Origin: Favolaschia claudopus
Lineage: Eukaryota; Basidiomycota; Agaricomycetes; Agaricales; Mycenaceae
Reading direction: 5' to 3'
Length of the DNA: 64,000 nucleotides
NCBI GenBank assembly: GCA_037176885.1
Contig: JAWWNJ010000002.1
Location: forward strand, 2,108,001-2,172,000
Position numbers and translations under genes: made by a program. Within the stretch, counting starts at the first letter, position 1. Each line of letters opens with the position of its first letter. The notes under the pieces are model-generated. The model saw only the letters and a program-made list of their open reading frames with translations. It ran no database searches and was not told the DNA's origin. Below are positions 58,881 through 64,000 of this stretch, in pieces.

Positions 58881-60570
58881 TCCCTGAGACAGATCCACTA
58901 AGTAATTCGTTGTCGTAAGTTGCCGGATTTACGGATTGCAAGTGGCGGGAAATCGGCGGGTAGTTATGCACCTATATTTTCCTTTCTTAGTTGTCGACGA
59001 CAGCCGCGAGGGCCGGTTTGTGTTAAAAAGTTGTAGATAGAGTGCATGTATTCAATACCACAATTGAAGCCGTATTCTATGAACGAATCGCACTGCAAGT
59101 CGGAAGTGTTTTAGTTCGGACGCGAGAATGTAAAGAGAGATTGAATACGTACCCCGGAGCTGACGGTGAAATCTGTTGGAACAAAGCGAAAGGTATTTAA
59201 AGGCTGAGTAGGTTTCAAGGGCAAAGAGAAAGCCAGAGGGCGAACGAGACGAGGGCGACGAGGTCGCAACGTGGTTTTGGGAGAGTTGAACTTCCCAAAT
59301 CGGGAGCTGTCAATCGCATCGCAATGCCGGACCGAGCGCCGATCTTTGCTTCCGTCGCTCATCTCCGTTCAACAAATCTGGCTTTATGTGACGCGATTCT
59401 CAGGGCAGGCCTCAAGTCGACTTGAAACTATATTCTAGATGCTACCCCTTTGATTTGTACTTGGAACTGAGCTGCACTTCCCAGTGAATCTCGAGAATAT
59501 CTGAAATCCGTTCAAAATCTGCACGCGACGCGTTTGAAAGTTCGAGATTGAATGACAACTTACGGTATTCATGTCGCTTAGAAGCTCGCGTACCGCACCC
59601 ATTATGCCGTCTTGAAGTTCCACCCACGCCGTCTGGCTCTCCGAGCCTTTGAAATTTTCTCTCTTCTTCCACACCGCTACTTTCTGGTTTCTGGCCTTTG
59701 GCTGCGCTGCGCGAACCAACGACTATATGTTTTGGTAAGAAACTGTGAGTTTAAAGGTAAGCTTCTACTCTTATGTCTTTGACCGTATTCAAACTATCCT
59801 AATACTGTATTACAAGGTCAAACTCGACGTTATGGCGGCGAGCGCGACTTTCAACCTCGGATGCCTCCCAACTACTCTACAGTACGAACGGTCAATAATC
59901 CGACTACAAAGGGACTCGATACATCTATATATGAAGCTCCATCTACAGCTTGTCTTCGTCGCTGCGCGCTCGCGCCGCCCAATTCCAACTTCACCAAAAT
60001 CCAACCATCGCACACCAGCAATCCTCCCCCACCTATAAGACCTCCAGAATAACGGCGCTGCCCTCGAGACGAGTCGAACGAGCCCAGAGATGTGTGCGAG
60101 GGAGAAGGCCGACGTTTGGGTTCGACGACGACGGCGGCGGCGCGGTGATCAAGATGTTCAACTTGACATTCCCACGCCCTGGGCGGTCGAGGTTAGTGGA
60201 GGCGCAGGTCGGGGAGGGTAGAGGGGTACTTACAACGAAGGTATAGGTACCCGTCCTCGACGACGACGACGGCGGCGGCAGTGGCGAAAGGACGAGCTTG
60301 GGCTGAGGCGGGGGGCATCGGTGAGTCAGTTCCGGTCGAGGGATGCAGGAGGCGGCGGCTTACCCGGGGTCCTAGAGGTTGAGATGGTGTCGACGACGCC
60401 GACGACAGCGACGACGAAAATGACAACAACACCGACGAGGGCAGGCGGGGGCGGAGCCGATGTTGAAGATGGAGAGGTGGTGAGGGTGCTGGACCGCGGG
60501 TGGGTAGGAGAGTAGGAGGGAAGGTGGGTGGGGGGGGGGGGAAGTAACGAAGGTGAGTTGTTGTTCGCTC
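58881..60570. other. Unassigned region with scattered splice-like blocks
   Basis: On the minus strand, exon-like pieces occur at about 59120-59370, 59430-59720 and 59950-60520. The last includes a hydrophobic stretch (ALVGVVVIFVVAVVGVV) but no ATG before it. A run of about 12 G (near 60530-60541) is present. No gene could be established. Confidence 0.4.
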
Positions 60571-60572
60571 CT

Positions 60573-60660
60573 CTTTATACGAACGCGCTGCCGGTGGCTG
60601 GGCTGAGTGGCTGGGCTGAGTTAAACGAGAGCACGTGCATGTTGAACATCCCTATATAAG
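60573..60660. promoter_or_regulatory. Second divergent TATA pair
   Basis: A reverse TATAAAG (60573-60579) and a forward TATATAAG (60653-60660) flank a tandem GTGGCTGGGCTGA repeat (about 60594-60621) and the palindrome GCACGTGC (60631-60638), an E-box. The plan matches the promoter at 58146-58250. Confidence 0.5.
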
Positions 60661-63380
60661 CAGCTCGACAAAACTCTCAATTCCCCATCTCCCCCCACTT
60701 CTCTCCCACTTCCCTCTACCCTCTCCTGCCTCCTCCTGCCTCTTTCGGTACCTTCCCCGACCTCTACCAACATCTCCTCGACCCCCGCGGGCTTCCCTTC
60801 CCGACGGTTCGACTTTGGCGCCGACATTGACCTCGACGACCGCGACGCCACCCGAGGTATACCGCCTCGTTCCTCCTTATTTGTGCTCTAATACTCATTT
60901 CTAGGCTTCTGTGCAACTCTTGTTCAAGTAGCCTTAGCAATACGGTCGCTGGCTTCGAGTTGGGCGCATGTCGAACTTCAACATTGGTATGTTTCTCTTA
61001 CTTCTGATTGAGCTGCCTTAATCACTGACTACTCTACAGCATTTCATCGTTAGATTCTGCCCGCTCGTTGCGCTCCCAAACGCACTTTCGCCAACCTCGA
61101 GTTCAACACCGTTCGATTTCGATTCAGTCCGGGTGGTGTTCACGAGCTTGAATGGGTTGGATACGGGTTTTCTCAGTTAAACTAACAGGTGCGTCTCTTC
61201 ATTCTATTTCTTTGTTCCCTTTCAACGTTCAACTGACCCGCTTTAATTCTAGTTCACCAACTTTTTGTAATCGATGCAAACGATTCACTCCGAACGATAC
61301 CAATGGGTACGTTTTCGTTCAATCTTTTATTTCAATTCCAACTTCGTTGACCTTCCTCTAGATTACTTCGATTTCAATTCAACGAACGCGTTCAAAGCCG
61401 GATTTTGTTGCTGTTCGAGCGTTGAAGTCTTTACATTGGTTTGGGTTTTGGGTTTTGTTCAAACGGTGCGTCGTTCTTAACTCTTCGTTCAATTCAACTA
61501 TGGAACTCACTCGTTCCCTTTCTACAGCTCGCCGAGTTGACCGATTCGGTCTTGATTCAACTTGAAATTCAACTCAACAGGTGCGTCTCCTTGTTCAAGT
61601 TGAATCGCAACTAAACTGACTTTCCGCTCCTCTAGAACTTGAATTCCGAGCACATTCACATCGGTATGTATTCTATGGTTGTTTCAACTTGAATACGCTA
61701 GCTTACCTTCTATTTTACAGACCCACTGCTGTTTGTTGGCCTCGGATTGCGGGGAGAGTTTTGTTTGGATTAAATATTGGGTTCGGTTTTAATGGTGCGT
61801 CTCTTTAACTGGTTGATTTCTATTCAATTCAACTCACTTGACTCTTGTAGACTCTGTATTCACACGGGTTGACGGATTGGTCGCGATTTGCCTCAATTGA
61901 ATTGGTGCGTCCTTCTTGATCCTTCCTTTACAGTCAACATAGCTGACTTCGGTTGAATCGATAGCCACGCTTCCACTCTGTGGTTGGTGCGTGGCCTCTA
62001 CGCTTCCATTTACTGACTCGATTATTTTCGACTTTTGGAGTTTGCCTTCGAACCTCGATGGATTAACTGTGAGGCTGAAAGGAGGGATACTACTAGGCCG
62101 GTTGAAGGTGCGTTTCATTTCAATCTGCCATTATTGACCTCTACTGACTCGTTTCGATTTCCCAGCAGACTGTACGACGCCCGTCTCAATGGTGCGCTCT
62201 CGATGATTTCAATCCCTACTGATTTTGTTTTGAAGCAGTCGAGTTGAACGAAGACTTTGGGGTTGGACCTGTTTACGGCTGAGATACGGTTGCAGGTCCG
62301 TCACATTCTATCCTCTCGCTATACTTTCGTTCCACTGACCCTTTGACTTATTTTACAGTTGTTGATTTCGGGACGGACTGACTTTCGAGTCAACGAAGGC
62401 AGGTATGTAATCATTGACTTTGTTTCGATCCTATCAAGGCATTACTGACTCGACTCAGGGACTCACGCCTCGCCTTTTCATCTCAAGCCTTCGCCCGGTG
62501 AGTTTACTCTATTCAATTTGTTTCACTGTTGACCTTCTCTTTCATTCAGATACCGTTCGTCGAGTTGTGGGTTCAAGCCATTCAATCCAGCGACGCCGAC
62601 TTGTCTGAATCCTATCCTGAGTTGACTTCAAGGTAACGGTGTGTCTCGGCGAGCCCGACTTCATTCAAATAACTACTGATCCCGACGCTTCATACCTTTA
62701 GCCCGAGACGAGGAGATTATCGCCGTATTCACGCAGTCATGCCGCCGCTTGCAAGTTGGGTCGTTGGATTGCAGGCGGCGTATACATTGGAGACTCGGTT
62801 CTATTGGTTATGAGGTATGTTTGGACTTTTGATCTTCGTTCATATTCAAGTACTAACTAACTCAGAGAGTCCTTGTATCATCCATTTCGACTTCGACTTG
62901 GGCGTTGCCATGGTACGTTTGCTTTGAGTTGGTTTGAGTTCGAGGTTGTTGACGGGACTTGGGACTCATAGATAGATATAATAAGGTACTAGTAGTACTC
63001 TGAATCCTCCCTTGACTCGTACCTCGACTCGGATGGTGCGCACAACGTACGTCGACCTTGACTTGTCTTCCTTTTTAATTATCTACTTTGATTCAGCACT
63101 GAATTATACCTCCAGCCCATACACTCGAGGAAATGACCCAAGTCAGGTACGTCGTCGAATGTATTCCTATTACTACTTGGATGCTCATTTGGATGTCAGA
63201 TTTAGACGCGCGCCGGACGGGACGAAGTAAATACTTGTAGATAGGAGTCCTCATGTAGACTTCAATTTGTTTCGTGTTCAAGTAGATTAGATTCGAGTCA
63301 ATGCAATTGAATTCAAATGAACTAGGTAGATACAAACAAGTAGAATTACTTGGCTAACTATCTACATACGAAATGCACTA
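60661..63380 (+). other. Long series of short exon/intron-like units with GTGCGTC donors
   Basis: Downstream of the TATA box at 60653, blocks of about 25-120 nt are bounded by CTCTAG, TACAG or TGTAG acceptors and by GTGCGT, GTATGT or GTACGT donors. GTGCGTC-type donors occur near 61190, 61468, 61578, 61793, 61904, 61985 and 62106. Intron-like parts carry CTGAC branch-site matches before the acceptor. The exon-like blocks are full of stops in every frame and rich in TTCAACT words, so protein coding is unlikely. Best described as a probable multi-intron non-coding transcript. Confidence 0.5.
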
Positions 63381-64000
63381 TAAAAGCGGCCATACGAGCC
63401 AGCGCGGCCAACTCGAAGGGCAGCTGAAGGCTGCGGCGGCAGGGTTTTGTCGCAGATGGTATGTTTTGATGTTGGTATTCACCGTTTAAAGGGTTTCGCT
63501 GACTTGTATTCGTAGGTGGTGCGCGAAGCGTCGACTTGGTGTTAGCTGGCGGAAGCCGAGGGGTCGTGGTGAGGTGACCGTGTGTCGAAGGTCAGCAGTG
63601 GCTGAAGTAACGGTGCGTTATCGACGCACCCCTGGTATTCAAATGCCCACTGACTTGATTGTAGATCGCGGCGGGAATGCGATCGTTCTACTTACAAGGC
63701 GAAGGCGAGTCAGCGCAGAGCGGGAATGGGAGGTGAGCAACGCACCTTCATCGAGCAACAATACATACCAATCCAAGATACTGTTGGTAGAGGTCTATGG
63801 GCTGCAAGGAAGACGGTCTGAAGGGAGATTGGTAAAGGTGCGTAGCGACGCACTGTTCTTGAATTCCTGGCTAACATCATTTGTACGCGGCACCACAGAC
63901 GAATTCGAAGCACCGTGGGGTTTGTAGACTGGTGAAGAAGTCCAGCGCCACGCGTGGGTGTAAAGGTAAAAGGTTAAAGCAAACGTACCGTTCTTGGAGC
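63381..64000 (+). other. Further TATA-driven, intron-rich unit running off the window
   Basis: TATAAAAG (63381-63388) starts another unit with introns: GTATGT (about 63459) to TTCGTAG; GTGCGT (63613) to GATTGTAG; GTGAGC (about 63731) to TTGGTAG; GTGCGT (63838) to CACCACAG. Two donors lie inside small perfect hairpins. Exon-like parts have only short open frames. Continues past 64000. Confidence 0.45.

Overview
The window is nuclear DNA of a basidiomycete, most likely an agaricomycete mushroom. Evidence: many short (about 45-65 bp) GT-AG introns, housekeeping genes packed on both strands, LRR-type F-box proteins with an N-terminal coiled coil, mushroom-type seven-helix membrane proteins (including a DUF6534-type one), a KRE6/SKN1 glucan-synthesis gene and a double-HMG-box factor. 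No prokaryotic operon, CRISPR array, rRNA or tRNA gene was seen. Most gene models below were assembled by hand from splice sites, so gene identities are firmer than individual exon ends.

Layout. 0-4.3 kb: a single-pass membrane protein with PPxY-like tail motifs, and a Pro/Gln-rich coiled-coil protein with a C-terminal zinc-knuckle-like motif. 4.8-13.3 kb: an F-box gene, a 7TM gene, membrane-gene relics and a DUF6534-type gene. 13.5-20.3 kb: LEU2, a small conserved protein, a dispersed repeat, urease accessory UreF, the 51-residue TOM7 (four tiny exons, missed by simple ORF calling) divergent from eIF3f. 20.3-25.3 kb: a second F-box/7TM block with one decayed, one truncated and one insertion-split F-box copy around an intact 7TM paralogue. 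26.2-30.6 kb: KRE6/SKN1 and a fourth F-box gene. 30.7-31.4 kb: an inverted second copy of the dispersed repeat.

32-42.3 kb: M1 aminopeptidase, GH18 chitinase, CAP/PR-1 protein, prefoldin subunit 2 and complex I NDUFS8 (the last two divergent). 42.9-56.3 kb: a basic low-complexity protein, INO80 subunit F, complex I NDUFA13, a double-HMG-box protein, a GNAT acetyltransferase and a PPR-like protein. 56.4-64 kb: no recognisable protein family, but long series of exon-like blocks with strong splice signals on both strands, arranged around divergent TATA boxes. This last region is the most unusual part.

Cross-cutting points: an apparent excess of GC-AG introns (six candidates, three in the aminopeptidase and NDUFS8 genes where family alignment requires them); a segmentally duplicated F-box/7TM neighbourhood; and a concentration of secreted or wall-active proteins (KRE6/SKN1, chitinase, CAP) beside mitochondrial genes (TOM7, NDUFS8, NDUFA13).
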